NCBI GenBank assembly: GCA_002424815.1
Contig: DILB01000002.1
Coordinates: 1 to 64,000, forward strand
Direction of reading: 5' to 3'
Length of the DNA: 64,000 nucleotides
Source: Caryophanales bacterium UBA5603
GTDB taxonomy: Bacteria; Bacillota_I; Bacilli_A; Izemoplasmatales; Hujiaoplasmataceae
Shown here: piece by piece, positions 9,701 to 18,495 of the stretch
How positions within the stretch are numbered: the first letter of the stretch is position 1
Layout: each line of letters opens with the position of its first letter
The notes under the pieces: model-generated
Told to the model about the DNA's origin: nothing
Databases searched by the model: none
The model's input: only the letters and a program-made list of their open reading frames with translations
Program-made: the position numbers and the translations under genes

Positions 9701-9733
9701 AATAGGGTGCCAAGCATTTACTGGCACCCTATT
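9701..9733. terminator. Bidirectional terminator
   Basis: AATAGGGTGCCA (9701-9712) pairs perfectly with TGGCACCCTATT (9722-9733), between the convergent pirin gene and the minus-strand membrane protein gene. Confidence 0.9.
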
Positions 9734-9734
9734 G

Positions 9735-10067
9735 TTATTTGGTTAAAAATTTAAAAATGATCCATTCAATCATTATGCCATAAACTGCACCTGCAACAAA
9801 ACCCATGGGGTCAGAAAAATTCGTAGAACTATAAAAAGCAAATGATATTATTGTACCTAAAATGAATCCTTTTAATAAATTCGCAGTTAATGATTTAAAT
9901 GAAATTGAGATTCCAATGACACCACCAATTAATAAGCGATTAAACCAAAATGAAAATAAATATAACGATTCTATTTGATTTTCTGATCTTAAACTAGCGC
10001 CAACAATACAAACTATACCAAGAATCGCTCCAGATATTAAACCGATAATTAGTTTTTTATTATCCAT
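9735..10067 (-). CDS. Small membrane protein
   Basis: This is a 110-residue protein with about four hydrophobic segments and a charged start (MDNKKLIIG). The frame is open to an ATG at 10112, but AAGGATGG sits just upstream of the ATG at 10067, which I prefer. The longer version would overlap the SOUL gene by 26 bp. It is the last of three minus-strand genes in a row (11158 to 9735). I do not recognise the family. Confidence 0.7.
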   Translation of the reverse strand: MDNKKLIIGLISGAILGIVCIVGASLRSENQIESLYLFSFWFNRLLIGGVIGISISFKSLTANLLKGFILGTIISFAFYSSTNFSDPMGFVAGAVYGIMIEWIIFKFLTK

Positions 10068-10086
10068 ATTATCCATCCTTACTGTT

Positions 10087-10596
10087 TTAATCTTGATATT
10101 CAATCGACACAATTATTTCGTTAGTTCTTAGAAATGGTAAGCTAAATGGCGGATTGTATCGCGCTAAACGAAAAGATCCAGCAGTTAATATATTGTTAAT
10201 TGATAACCAATTTTGAAGATGAAGTTTCATTTTTTCTACGCGGCGCTTACTTGTTCCCCACGAAAATATAATTGCAGCCGCAAAGTGAGCGGGGTAATTT
10301 TTAGTGATGAGCCTTGGGTTAATAGGCTCTGGGATATTTCCGTAGTATTTATTGGGGACAACAAATTCCATCGTCATTTGATTTGGTTCAAATTCATTGA
10401 TGACAGGAACGGTCATTGATATTTTTTCTTGTGGCTTATTATTACCGCTTATGTAAGAAAATAATAACCCAAAACCTTCATATCCTGATAAATCCGATTC
10501 TCCGATTGCGGTTGTAGAAAAGGCGTCATAATGACGTATCTCTATTGAACCTTCTCGCTTGATAATGTGATATTTTGGAGATTCATATTTTGACAT
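10087..10596 (-). CDS. SOUL heme-binding family protein
   Basis: This 169-residue protein matches the SOUL/HBP family: YHIIKREGSIEIRHYDAF at the N terminus, GNNKPQEKISMTVPVI in the middle, and a C-terminal RYNPPFSLPFLRTNEI. Eukaryotic relatives bind heme or tetrapyrroles; bacterial members are poorly characterised. GAAGGAAGG precedes the ATG. It lies 13 bp downstream of the 182-residue membrane protein gene and 19 bp upstream of the 110-residue one, so the three are probably one operon. Heme binding is inferred from family only. Confidence 0.88.
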   Translation of the reverse strand: MSKYESPKYHIIKREGSIEIRHYDAFSTTAIGESDLSGYEGFGLLFSYISGNNKPQEKISMTVPVINEFEPNQMTMEFVVPNKYYGNIPEPINPRLITKNYPAHFAAAIIFSWGTSKRRVEKMKLHLQNWLSINNILTAGSFRLARYNPPFSLPFLRTNEIIVSIEYQD

Positions 10597-10609
10597 AAGT
10601 GCCTTCCTT

Positions 10610-11158
10610 CTAAATTGATTGTTTTCTTTTTATGCGAATAATCAAATAAAGAACAATTAAATACAACAAAAAACTAAATGTTATAAAGAGAGACAACCAT
10701 TTTGCCAACGTTATAAATCCTGCTATACTTGCAATAAATGGAGTTTGAGACGGATATCTAATCATGACAATAGAAGTCATAATGTTCTCGATAAAATCAA
10801 AAATCATGCCTATAAAAGCAAGATAGAGTAGTAGGTAATAGCGAGAACCTAAATTATTTTTTTTAATGAAAAAGGACACCGAAAGAATTAGAAACGAACT
10901 ATATACCAACGGCCAGATGATATCAAAAGAAAAACGTTGTTTAACATAAAACGCTCTGCCTTCTAAACCATATTCATCTGCGTATTCATATAATTGTGAC
11001 GCTGTATAATAAAGAGAAGTATCTGGACTATTTATTAGACCAAATTGAGTACTTTTAGCAGATTCATAGGGAAGAACAATAATAATAAAAACTAAAAATA
11101 AAGCAAACGAAATGATAACATAACGGGTTTCTGATATCGTATGAATGAACTTATTCAT
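10610..11158 (-). CDS. Four-TM membrane protein
   Basis: This 182-residue protein has hydrophobic segments near residues 13-30, 73-93, 105-130 and 150-176, and a Lys/Arg-rich C terminus. The first loop, about 40 residues, is probably outside the cell. AGGAGA precedes the ATG. It heads the minus-strand trio with the SOUL protein. I do not recognise the family with certainty. Confidence 0.75.
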   Translation of the reverse strand: MNKFIHTISETRYVIISFALFLVFIIIVLPYESAKSTQFGLINSPDTSLYYTASQLYEYADEYGLEGRAFYVKQRFSFDIIWPLVYSSFLILSVSFFIKKNNLGSRYYLLLYLAFIGMIFDFIENIMTSIVMIRYPSQTPFIASIAGFITLAKWLSLFITFSFLLYLIVLYLIIRIKRKQSI

Positions 11159-11496
11159 TATGTTCTCCTAATAAATAATTATTAATCAGATATACATCGA
11201 TTAGCTCTATGCAATTAATTATACATGTAGTTAATTGCTTCGAAAAGGGTGTTGCTTCATTTTACAGCTTAATTGGCGTAAAACTGATATCGAATGAGTG
11301 AAATAATAATAATTACAATAATTTATTATACATGATATATTCTACAAAAGACTGAATATTAATATTTTATAGAAAAAATTATGATTATATTATTTACTGT
11401 TTCTATTTCATAAAGTATAATAGATGAGGCTGTAAGTTTACTTAAGATACACATGAAATAAAGATAAATATCGTAGGTTGTTTTGGAGGAAAAATA
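11159..11496. promoter_or_regulatory. Divergent intergenic region with inverted repeat and promoter
   Basis: This 338-bp region separates divergent genes. GCAATTAA (11211-11218) and TTAATTGC (11231-11238) form an inverted repeat that could be an operator for the minus-strand trio. For the plus strand, TTTACT (11393-11398) and TATAAT (11416-11421) are 17 bp apart, a good promoter for the gene at 11497. No coding sequence is seen. Confidence 0.6.
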
Positions 11497-12393
11497 ATGT
11501 CCGAAATAAATAAGAATTATAATCAAAATAGTGATAACAATAATTTAAATGTAAAGGATAATGGTTTTGAATATTTACCAGCAGTAACATTTACAACACT
11601 TAAAGATTTTGAAGAACGAGCTGAAAAAATTGTCCGTAATGGATTTTGGCAAGACAGTTCGCCAGTCATTGTTGAAGAGTATAGATTTATTGAAAAAAAG
11701 AATTATCGTACTGGAGAGATCGAAAAACACGTAGCTGCACATTATCGAAACATCTCAAACGATACCATCACCGCTATTCGTGGTTTTGCGACCCTTTTGA
11801 ATGCCTTTGATGAAGACATCGAAACTTGGAGTTTTGAGATTATTGATATCCTTGCCAAGCCTGGAGAAATATTTGGAAATAAACATTTTGTTAGACTCGA
11901 CAATCACTCGGTTCGCAAAATTAATATCCATATTGTTAAGATTATATTTGAAAACACAGAAAAGTGGAGTTTGAATGCGGAAAAAGAAAAGCTTATTCCA
12001 ATAAATAATATTTTTAATGACTCCATATTGATTAATGATGATTTGCAAAAATTTAAAATAAATTTAGTGTGGAATCGAATTTCTCCCAAAATAAAATTGA
12101 GTAATAAATTAGTAGTTAGTGATGATTATTGGTTATGTCATTGTGGAGCGCTTAATTTGATTTCTAATAAAAATTGTTGTCAATGTCATGCAAAATTAAT
12201 CGACATTAAAAAATCTATCACAGACGAAAATATTGAAAAAATTTATGAACAATATCTCCATTGCATAGACAAGTTAAAACTTTTTTTAGATACTGAACGC
12301 AACCATATAGAGAATAATCGAATTAAGAATATGTTGACAACGGCATCTTCACAAAAAAAATCGTGGCCATCAAGAAAAGGCGCCACCTCATAG
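11497..12393 (+). CDS. Protein of unknown function with zinc ribbon
   Basis: I do not recognise this 298-residue protein. It has an Asn-rich N terminus (1-25), a globular region of about 170 residues without a clear motif, and one zinc-ribbon module near 210-230 (CHCG, then CCQC with spacing typical of a zinc knuckle). A charged helical tail follows. There is no signal peptide or membrane segment, so it is cytoplasmic. GGAGGA lies upstream of the ATG, and a strong promoter is at 11393-11421. It is monocistronic with its own terminator. Confidence 0.8.
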   Translation: MSEINKNYNQNSDNNNLNVKDNGFEYLPAVTFTTLKDFEERAEKIVRNGFWQDSSPVIVEEYRFIEKKNYRTGEIEKHVAAHYRNISNDTITAIRGFATLLNAFDEDIETWSFEIIDILAKPGEIFGNKHFVRLDNHSVRKINIHIVKIIFENTEKWSLNAEKEKLIPINNIFNDSILINDDLQKFKINLVWNRISPKIKLSNKLVVSDDYWLCHCGALNLISNKNCCQCHAKLIDIKKSITDENIEKIYEQYLHCIDKLKLFLDTERNHIENNRIKNMLTTASSQKKSWPSRKGATS

Positions 12394-12410
12394 AAATTAC
12401 TAATTTTATT

Positions 12411-12433
12411 AAAGCGGTTTAGCCGCTTTTTTA
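12411..12433 (+). terminator. Terminator
   Basis: AAAGCGG (12411-12417) pairs with CCGCTTT (12423-12429), followed by T residues, after the zinc-ribbon gene. Confidence 0.85.
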
Positions 12434-12522
12434 TATTTTAGTGGATATATTATGTTATTTTTGATACCATAAGGATAGTGCTGAAGATATATCAATAACA
12501 TTTTCGATGGAGGAAGATATTC

Positions 12523-13527
12523 ATGAAAACATTTGAATCAATTACAATCAATAATATGACTTTAAAAAACCGAATTGTGATGGCGCCTATGTGTATGTAT
12601 GAGGCGGATAATTTGGGATTTGTACAACCTTTTCATCTTGTACACTACCCTACGAGAGCCTATGGTGGCGTGGGTTTGATTATTACCGAAGCGACGGCCG
12701 TTGAAAGCCGTGGAAGAATTTCAAGTCGTGATTTAGGTATTTGGGATGATAAACATATAACGGGGTTAACATCATTGGTGGAAAGCGTACATCGAGCAGG
12801 CGCAAAAATAGGAATTCAATTAGCTCATGCGGGTAGAAAGTGCAATGCATTCAACGAACCATTGATTTCACCTTCTGCTGTTTTGTTCAATTCGGACTAT
12901 ACTCCTCCAAAGGAGATGTCAATTTTAGATATAAAAACTGTCATCGATGCATTTCGCAATGGCGCAAAAAGGGCTAAATTGATAGGATATGATTTAATTG
13001 AAATTCATGGAGCTCATGGATATTTAATTAATCAATTTTTGTCGCCATTAACTAATTATCGAGATGATGAGTACGGCGGATCAGCAGAGAATCGTCGACG
13101 TTTTCTTAATGAAATTATTGATGCAATTCGAGAAGTTTGGGAAGGTCCATTATGCCTTAGGCTTTCTGCGGAAGAGTATGCAGAGGGAGGAAATCATATC
13201 GAGGACACTCTAAATCTAATAGACACCTTAAAACAGCAAGTGGATTTATTAAATATTAGTTCCGGCGGAGTCGTCCCTGTTAAATTTGATGTTTATCCAG
13301 GTTATCAGATGGAGTTAGCTAAAAAGATTAGACAAAAGGGATATTTGGTACTAGGTGGAGGGTTATTAACTAATCCTTCTGAAGTTGAAAAATACTTAAA
13401 TAACGAATCTGCAGATCTCATTTTCTTAGGGAGAATATTGCTAAAAAATCCTTATTTTGTATTACAAGCAGCTGATGAAGCTAATCGTAAGGATCTGATT
13501 ATAAAACCTTATGAACGTGGATTTTAA
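12523..13527 (+). CDS. namA: NADH:flavin oxidoreductase, Old Yellow Enzyme (YqjM/NamA type)
   Basis: This 334-residue FMN-dependent ene-reductase is a TIM barrel. Seen: APMCMYEADN at residues 21-30 with the Cys that tunes FMN in the YqjM subgroup; LAHAGRKC near 105; HGAHGYLINQFLSP near 165 and YGGSAENRRRF near 185; GGGLL and FLGRILLKNPY for the FMN phosphate. It reduces activated C=C bonds; the physiological substrate is unknown. Length matches the family. GGAGGA precedes the ATG. It is monocistronic with a perfect terminator. Confidence 0.95.
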   Translation: MKTFESITINNMTLKNRIVMAPMCMYEADNLGFVQPFHLVHYPTRAYGGVGLIITEATAVESRGRISSRDLGIWDDKHITGLTSLVESVHRAGAKIGIQLAHAGRKCNAFNEPLISPSAVLFNSDYTPPKEMSILDIKTVIDAFRNGAKRAKLIGYDLIEIHGAHGYLINQFLSPLTNYRDDEYGGSAENRRRFLNEIIDAIREVWEGPLCLRLSAEEYAEGGNHIEDTLNLIDTLKQQVDLLNISSGGVVPVKFDVYPGYQMELAKKIRQKGYLVLGGGLLTNPSEVEKYLNNESADLIFLGRILLKNPYFVLQAADEANRKDLIIKPYERGF

Positions 13528-13531
13528 TTGT

Positions 13532-13556
13532 GCGAGTCTAAAGACTCGCTTTTTTT
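13532..13556 (+). terminator. Terminator after namA
   Basis: GCGAGTCT (13532-13539) pairs with AGACTCGC (13542-13549), followed by seven T. Confidence 0.92.
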
Positions 13557-13608
13557 ATCAGTATTGTTCAATATGTGACTCATTTAATGGAAGCTTTATT
13601 GAATATCC

Positions 13609-13637
13609 TTGAAAAAAATAATAACATTTGTTAAAAT
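13609..13637 (+). promoter_or_regulatory. Promoter for the GNAT-DUF819 pair
   Basis: TTGAAA (13609-13614) and TAAAAT (13632-13637) are 17 bp apart, 51 bp before the start codon. Confidence 0.65.
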
Positions 13638-13688
13638 GAAGCCTGTCCGCTCGAGTTTTTTTCACGACTTAACACTTGAGGTGAATCA

Positions 13689-14786
13689 ATGATCATTGAA
13701 GTGCAAAATAAATATCATTTAAATCAATTTGTTTATTTTATTCAAAGGCTTTATAAAGATTACCCACACTATGTGTTCCCCATCTTTAAATCTCAAATGC
13801 GAGAATTGAAAGAAGAGGTTTTGATCTCAAAGAGATATACCGCAATTCTCTCTTCTCATAACGGAGAAATAGTTGGGAGATTACTATTCACCTTTCAATT
13901 TAGTGAAAAACATCAAAAAAACATTTGTTATTTCTCTTTTTTTGATGTGATTGATGATTTATCTGTTGCTAAAGAATTATTTGATTATATGGATAAAACC
14001 ATGCTCAGTGCGGGAATATATTATTCTGAAGGAACATTCTCTCCCTATGATCCTGATACTCGAAGAGGAATACTAATTGATGGGTTTGAAGATGATCCGA
14101 TGTTGTTAACATCATATAATGCACCTTATTACTCGCACCTTATAGAAAAAATCGGTTTTCAAAAAGCTTATGATACGCACAGTATTACAGCTGATTTTAC
14201 GCCTGATAATGAAAAAAGATTGAATGCACTTGCTTCGTTTTTTGACCGCCATTATGACATACGCGTTGATGATTTGAATATGAAGAAGTTAGATCATGAG
14301 ATTCATGATATTCACAAAATTCTCTTGATCGCAACAACTGATTTAAATTATCAAGAAGCGCCTTCCATTGAAATGATTGAAAAAGTTGCGAGAAACATGA
14401 AAATGCTGATTAACCCAAAATTAATTAAAATCGCTCGTGAAAACAAAACCAATGAACCTATTGGATTTTGCTTGATTCTTCCAGATTTTAACCAAATTTT
14501 AAAACTGACACAAGGGAAATTAAAACCTATCGTTTTTTTGAAAAACAGAGGAAAAATTAATCGAGCAAGAGCAACAATGCAATATATAATTCCCAAGTAT
14601 CAAAGCACAGGATTAATAGGATATATGTACAAATATGTTTTTGAAAGTTTTAAATCAATGGGAATCACCTATTTTGAAGGTGGTACAATCCTAGAAGATA
14701 ACCTGAAATCACTGCATGCATTTGATAAATTTGGTGGACGTATTATAAAAACATTTCGTATTTATGGAAAGGAAATCACAGTATGA
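13689..14786 (+). CDS. GNAT-like acyltransferase, YghO-like
   Basis: This 365-residue protein resembles the long GNAT-fold proteins. The N-terminal FIQRLYKDYPHYVFPIF is the usual opening of that group, followed by GEIVGRLLFTF and, near residue 300, ATMQYIIPKYQSTGLIGYMYKYVF, which resembles an acetyl-CoA binding turn. The C-terminal SLHAFDKFGGRIIKTFRIY is typical of GNAT end strands. The substrate is unknown. TTGAGGTGA precedes the ATG. It overlaps the DUF819 gene by 4 bp (ATGA), so the two are translationally coupled and possibly functionally linked. Confidence 0.75.
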   Translation: MIIEVQNKYHLNQFVYFIQRLYKDYPHYVFPIFKSQMRELKEEVLISKRYTAILSSHNGEIVGRLLFTFQFSEKHQKNICYFSFFDVIDDLSVAKELFDYMDKTMLSAGIYYSEGTFSPYDPDTRRGILIDGFEDDPMLLTSYNAPYYSHLIEKIGFQKAYDTHSITADFTPDNEKRLNALASFFDRHYDIRVDDLNMKKLDHEIHDIHKILLIATTDLNYQEAPSIEMIEKVARNMKMLINPKLIKIARENKTNEPIGFCLILPDFNQILKLTQGKLKPIVFLKNRGKINRARATMQYIIPKYQSTGLIGYMYKYVFESFKSMGITYFEGGTILEDNLKSLHAFDKFGGRIIKTFRIYGKEITV

Positions 14787-15976
14787 CTTATAGTATAATT
14801 CAAGTTATTGCCATTTTTTTAGTTCCATTATTAATCATTCGATATCAAGAGTTTAAACTAACAAAATTAATAGGAACAATAGGGATGGCATATTTGTTGG
14901 GATTAATTGTAGCTTTAATTGTTTTTGGTCTTCGAAAAATGGGAGTAAACATTGTCCAAGTATCCGATATTGGTGAAATAGGCAGTCATGTGGCTATTTC
15001 AATTGCTATACCGTTATTATTATTTAGCGCCAATTTGAAGGAAGCTAGAAAATTATCAAAATCGGTCTTATTAGGCTTTTTTTCCGTAATTGTTTCTGTG
15101 ATAATAGTAACATCCTTAACATTCTTTTTATACGGTAAGAACCTTGAATATGGTGCAGAACTTTCTGGAATGGCAATAGGATTATATACAGGCGGCACTC
15201 CTAATTTAAATGCAATAGCTAACGTTTTCGGTCTTGATATAACAACAATTGGCGTAGTGAATCTATCCGATATGATCATTGGTGGCGTGTTTTATATGTT
15301 CCTTCTCATTTTGTGTAAACCCTTGTTATCGAAATTTTTGAAGCCATCGATAAATGCTAATTATTTGAAAGCAGAATCGTCGATTACCAATACAGAAGAA
15401 CTTAATATTAATGAATTTCGGCATTCAAAAGCGTTAGTGAAAAGTTTCTTTCTTGCATTTTTTATGGCAATTATCGGTGCTGGACTTGGTATTTTACTTT
15501 GGATTTTAGGCGGCGCTGTAGAAGGAAAAATGACGGATATGCTTGTTCCAACAATGATGATTACTGTTACAGTACTTGGAATTATTGCCTCATTTAATAA
15601 AAAAATTCGCGAAGTAAAAGGAACTAATGTTCTTGGTCAGTACTTAATTCTTGTTTTCTCATTTGCGCTTGCTTCCTCTTTAGATTTAATGAAAATGTCT
15701 GGTAGCCTCGGTAAAATTATTTTATTTCTTGGTATTATTACAGTAGGAACATTTATTTTACATATATTTTTCTCAAAACTGCTAAATGTTGATGTGGATT
15801 GTGCCATGGTAACTGCAACTGCAGGAATTTATGGTCCAGCATTTATTCCTGCCATAACAAAACAGATTAAAAATGATTCGTTAACTGTTCCTGGGTTAAT
15901 TTGTGGATCCATCGGCTATGCGATTGGAACATTTATTGGCGTCGGATTAGGTTTGATATTTCTTCTATTTTTATAG
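14783..15976 (+). CDS. DUF819 family membrane protein
   Basis: This 397-residue integral membrane protein has about ten to eleven transmembrane segments and belongs to the DUF819 family (Bacillus YjcL type). Gly-rich stretches AIGLYTGGTPNLNAIA near residue 130 and TATAGIYGPAFIPAI near 350 form two inverted-repeat-like halves, a layout shared with secondary transporters. The substrate is unknown. The ATGA overlap with the GNAT gene shows coupling. No clear terminator follows. Confidence 0.85.
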   Translation: MTYSIIQVIAIFLVPLLIIRYQEFKLTKLIGTIGMAYLLGLIVALIVFGLRKMGVNIVQVSDIGEIGSHVAISIAIPLLLFSANLKEARKLSKSVLLGFFSVIVSVIIVTSLTFFLYGKNLEYGAELSGMAIGLYTGGTPNLNAIANVFGLDITTIGVVNLSDMIIGGVFYMFLLILCKPLLSKFLKPSINANYLKAESSITNTEELNINEFRHSKALVKSFFLAFFMAIIGAGLGILLWILGGAVEGKMTDMLVPTMMITVTVLGIIASFNKKIREVKGTNVLGQYLILVFSFALASSLDLMKMSGSLGKIILFLGIITVGTFILHIFFSKLLNVDVDCAMVTATAGIYGPAFIPAITKQIKNDSLTVPGLICGSIGYAIGTFIGVGLGLIFLLFL

Positions 15977-16021
15977 TTTTATTTTTTCACAAAATTACAG
16001 TCAAATTTTATAAAATATAAC

Positions 16022-16049
16022 TTGATTTATTTGAAAGAACTGATATACT
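16022..16049 (+). promoter_or_regulatory. Promoter of the uracil permease leader
   Basis: TTGATT (16022-16027) and TATACT (16044-16049) are 16 bp apart, giving a start just before the attenuator at 16063. Confidence 0.75.
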
Positions 16050-16062
16050 ATTAGTAGTTTTG

Positions 16063-16150
16063 GTCCTTTAACCGATGCCCGTGAGCATCGAAAGGTATAG
16101 TAATTTTCGTCGTACCCGTTAAAGGACACCGCAAGGTGTTCTTTTTGTTT
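16063..16150 (+). promoter_or_regulatory. PyrR-type transcription attenuator
   Basis: Three mutually exclusive folds are visible. The anti-antiterminator is CCTTT (16065-16069) with AAAGG (16091-16095), enclosing stem CGATGC/GCATCG with hexaloop CCGTGA, which fits the PyrR-binding loop CNGNGA. The antiterminator pairs GTCCTTTAAC (16063-16072) with GTTAAAGGAC (16118-16127) perfectly. The terminator pairs AAAGGACACC (16121-16130) with GGTGTTCTTT (16135-16144), then a T-rich run. PyrR with UMP would hold the first fold and let the terminator form when pyrimidines are plentiful. The gene downstream is a uracil permease, as expected. PyrR itself is not in the window. Confidence 0.85.
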
Positions 16151-16182
16151 GGGACCAATTCAATAGACTAAGGAGATTGAAT

Positions 16183-17544
16183 ATGGAATCAAAACGCGTT
16201 ATCACAGGTTATCTACCCAATGAACGCCCCGCATGGGGAAAACTGATTGTCTTTGCATTACAGCACATTTTGGTCATGTTTCCAGCAACCGTTCTTGTCG
16301 CATTGTTGACCGGGTTTCACATTTCAACCACGATATTTGCTAGCGGTTTAGCAACTTTATGTTTTATCCTGGTAACAAAAGGTAAAATCCCACTCTATTA
16401 TGGTTCAAGTTTTTCTTATATTGCAGCTATTGTGGGTATTACAGGGGCAACTTATGGCGTAACGGCCAGTGATGCTTTAATTGGGCAGGCTCAATTTGGT
16501 ATTATACTATCAGGATTTGTATCGATTTTCGTCGGTCTTATTGTAAATTACTTCGGTGTTGCTAAAATTGAAAAAGTTTTACCTCCAGTTGTGACGGGAC
16601 CTATAGCAATGATTATTGGGTTGTCATTGGCAGGTGTGGCAATGACACAAGCTGCAGGACTAGATAATGGTGTTGCTCAATCAAGTTATTGGGTTGTAGC
16701 AATTATTACTTTATTCAGTATCCTTTTCTTTACAGTTATTTTCAAAAAAGGTGTAAGAAGTCAATTACCTATTTTATTCGGCATTCTCACTGGTTATGCC
16801 AGCGCACTTATAATCGATCTCATCTTTAAAACTAGTCTTGTTAACTTTTCTCAAGTTTTTGCAGATGGGATTGTTAATGTTCCTCATTTTACTCTTCCAA
16901 AACCATCATGGGCAGCGGTATTTGCAATCATGCCAATTGCATTGGCAACAATACCCGAGTCAACGGCTCACCTCTATCAGCTAGATCTTTATGTTAATGA
17001 TCTCGCAAAAAAGAAAGGTGTTCCGGAGTATAAAATAAAAGATAAACTGGGTCTTAATTTAATTGGTGATGGTGTTGGCGACGTTGTCAGCGCCTTGGTC
17101 GGTGGTCCGGCTGGAACAAACTATGGAGAAAACATTTCAACGATGGCTATAACGAAAAACTTCTCTGTATGGGTATTGGGTGCAGCTGCGGTTATAACAA
17201 TGATGCTTGCATTCTTCTCTCCGTTAGCGAATATTATTGGCACTATCCCAGGAGCAGTTATTGGTGGAGCGAGTATATACCTATTTGGTGTAATCGGTGC
17301 TCAAGGCATTGCTATCCTGATTGAAAAGAAAGTCGATTTATTCAATGCAAAAAATATTGGAGTTATTGCTTTGATTCTAGTCGTTGGTATCGGTGGCACT
17401 TATGGATTCCCAAACGGAATGATTCCCATGTTCGGAGCTAATTTTCCAGCAATTGCTTTTGCAGCTATCGTAGGAATCGTAGTCAATCTTCTCTTGGAAT
17501 TTGCAAATTATTTGAGTGATAAAATAGAATTTAAAAAACAATAA
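16183..17544 (+). CDS. pyrP: Uracil/xanthine permease (uracil permease type)
   Basis: This 453-residue nucleobase:cation symporter-2 family protein has about 14 membrane segments. Seen: LQHILVMFPATVLV near residue 25, YYGSSFSYIA near 70, a central VVTGPIAMIIG, MPIALATIPESTAHLYQL near 250 with the substrate Glu, and GGPAGTNYGENISTMAIT near 310 with the second Glu. These fit uracil permeases better than xanthine permeases. I use the ATG at 16183, with AAGGAG seven bases upstream, rather than a TTG at 16177. The PyrR attenuator in its leader supports pyrimidine uptake. A terminator follows. Confidence 0.93.
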   Translation: MESKRVITGYLPNERPAWGKLIVFALQHILVMFPATVLVALLTGFHISTTIFASGLATLCFILVTKGKIPLYYGSSFSYIAAIVGITGATYGVTASDALIGQAQFGIILSGFVSIFVGLIVNYFGVAKIEKVLPPVVTGPIAMIIGLSLAGVAMTQAAGLDNGVAQSSYWVVAIITLFSILFFTVIFKKGVRSQLPILFGILTGYASALIIDLIFKTSLVNFSQVFADGIVNVPHFTLPKPSWAAVFAIMPIALATIPESTAHLYQLDLYVNDLAKKKGVPEYKIKDKLGLNLIGDGVGDVVSALVGGPAGTNYGENISTMAITKNFSVWVLGAAAVITMMLAFFSPLANIIGTIPGAVIGGASIYLFGVIGAQGIAILIEKKVDLFNAKNIGVIALILVVGIGGTYGFPNGMIPMFGANFPAIAFAAIVGIVVNLLLEFANYLSDKIEFKKQ

Positions 17545-17557
17545 TAATATCTTAATT

Positions 17558-17590
17558 AATCGGCCATCTCACAGATGACCGATTTTTATT
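17558..17590 (+). terminator. Terminator after the uracil permease gene
   Basis: AATCGG-CATCT pairs with AGATG-CCGATT (17558-17569 with 17573-17584, one C-A mismatch), then a T run. Confidence 0.85.
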
Positions 17591-17594
17591 TAGG

Positions 17595-17623
17595 TTGGCA
17601 TGTTTTTTAAAGAACGTTAAAAT
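17595..17623 (+). promoter_or_regulatory. Promoter for exoA
   Basis: TTGGCA (17595-17600) and TAAAAT (17618-17623) are exactly 17 bp apart. Confidence 0.75.
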
Positions 17624-17651
17624 GAAGTCACACGATTAGGAGGAAACATGT

Positions 17652-18398
17652 ATGCGATTTGTGACATGGAATGTAAATGGTCTTAGGGCTTGTATGAATA
17701 AAGGTTTTAAAGATTTTTTTGATTCGGTTAATGCCGATATATTTGCTATTCAAGAGACGAAAATGCAAGAAGAGCAAAAAGATTTTGCTTTTGACGGATA
17801 TTATGAATTTTGGAATTCCGCTATAAAAAAAGGATATTCAGGGACTTTGGTTTATACAAAACACCGCCCGATTAAGGTGCAATACGGAATAAATGATGAG
17901 AAATACAATGACGAAGGAAGAATTATTACGTTGGAATACGATGATTATTATTTTGTTACAGCTTATGTTCCTAATTCACAGGAACACTTAGCGCGACTTG
18001 ATTATCGATTACAGTTTGAGAACGATGTGCGGAACTATCTTTCCTCATTGGATCTTCAAAAACCAGTCATTTATTGTGGGGATCTTAATGTTGCTCATAA
18101 GGCAATGGATCTTAAAAACCCCAAATCAAATGAGCGAAATGCCGGCTATTCAATTGAAGAAAGAACAGAATTTCAGAAATTATTAGACTGTGGTTTTGTC
18201 GATATGTTTCGGCATAGATATCCAGACAAAATACAGTATACTTGGTGGAGTTATATGTTTAACGCTAGAAAAAATAATGCGGGTTGGCGGATTGATTATT
18301 TCATACTTTCGGAGCGCATAAAAGAGCAATTAAAAGACATAATAATTCTTGATCAAATCGAGGGCAGTGATCATTGTCCTATTGTATTGGAGTTTTAA
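17652..18398 (+). CDS. exoA: Exodeoxyribonuclease III / AP endonuclease
   Basis: This 248-residue EEP-fold nuclease incises abasic sites and degrades duplex DNA from the 3' end in base excision repair. Seen: TWNVNGLRA at 4-12, FAIQETKMQ with metal Glu near 35, GYSGTLVYTK, YVPNSQ near 105, YCGDLNVAHKAMDL near 142, and the C-terminal WRIDYFILS with GSDHCPIVLEF holding catalytic Asp and His. Length is normal. AGGAGG precedes two ATGs (17648, out of frame, and 17652); the frame requires 17652. It is monocistronic. Confidence 0.97.
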   Translation: MRFVTWNVNGLRACMNKGFKDFFDSVNADIFAIQETKMQEEQKDFAFDGYYEFWNSAIKKGYSGTLVYTKHRPIKVQYGINDEKYNDEGRIITLEYDDYYFVTAYVPNSQEHLARLDYRLQFENDVRNYLSSLDLQKPVIYCGDLNVAHKAMDLKNPKSNERNAGYSIEERTEFQKLLDCGFVDMFRHRYPDKIQYTWWSYMFNARKNNAGWRIDYFILSERIKEQLKDIIILDQIEGSDHCPIVLEF

Positions 18399-18434
18399 AT
18401 ATGTTGCGATATGTTGGTCTTTTTTGATATCGAA

Positions 18435-18483
18435 CAACTCCCTCTTAATGGGGGTTGACAACGCTTTCATTATCGGTTAAAAT
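18435..18483 (+). promoter_or_regulatory. Promoter of the lysine fermentation operon, with inverted repeat
   Basis: TTGACA (18455-18460) and TAAAAT (18478-18483) are 17 bp apart, near consensus. An inverted repeat CAACTCCC (18435-18442)/GGGGGTTG (18450-18457), with one T-G pair, abuts and overlaps the -35 box. It could be an operator or part of the exoA 3' end. Confidence 0.8.
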
Positions 18484-18495
18484 GAGGGTAATCGA

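Noticed and set aside
16063..16150. Purine, guanidine or PRPP riboswitch before the permease
   Set aside because: The conserved cores of those classes are missing, while the hexaloop and three-way pairing match a PyrR attenuator.
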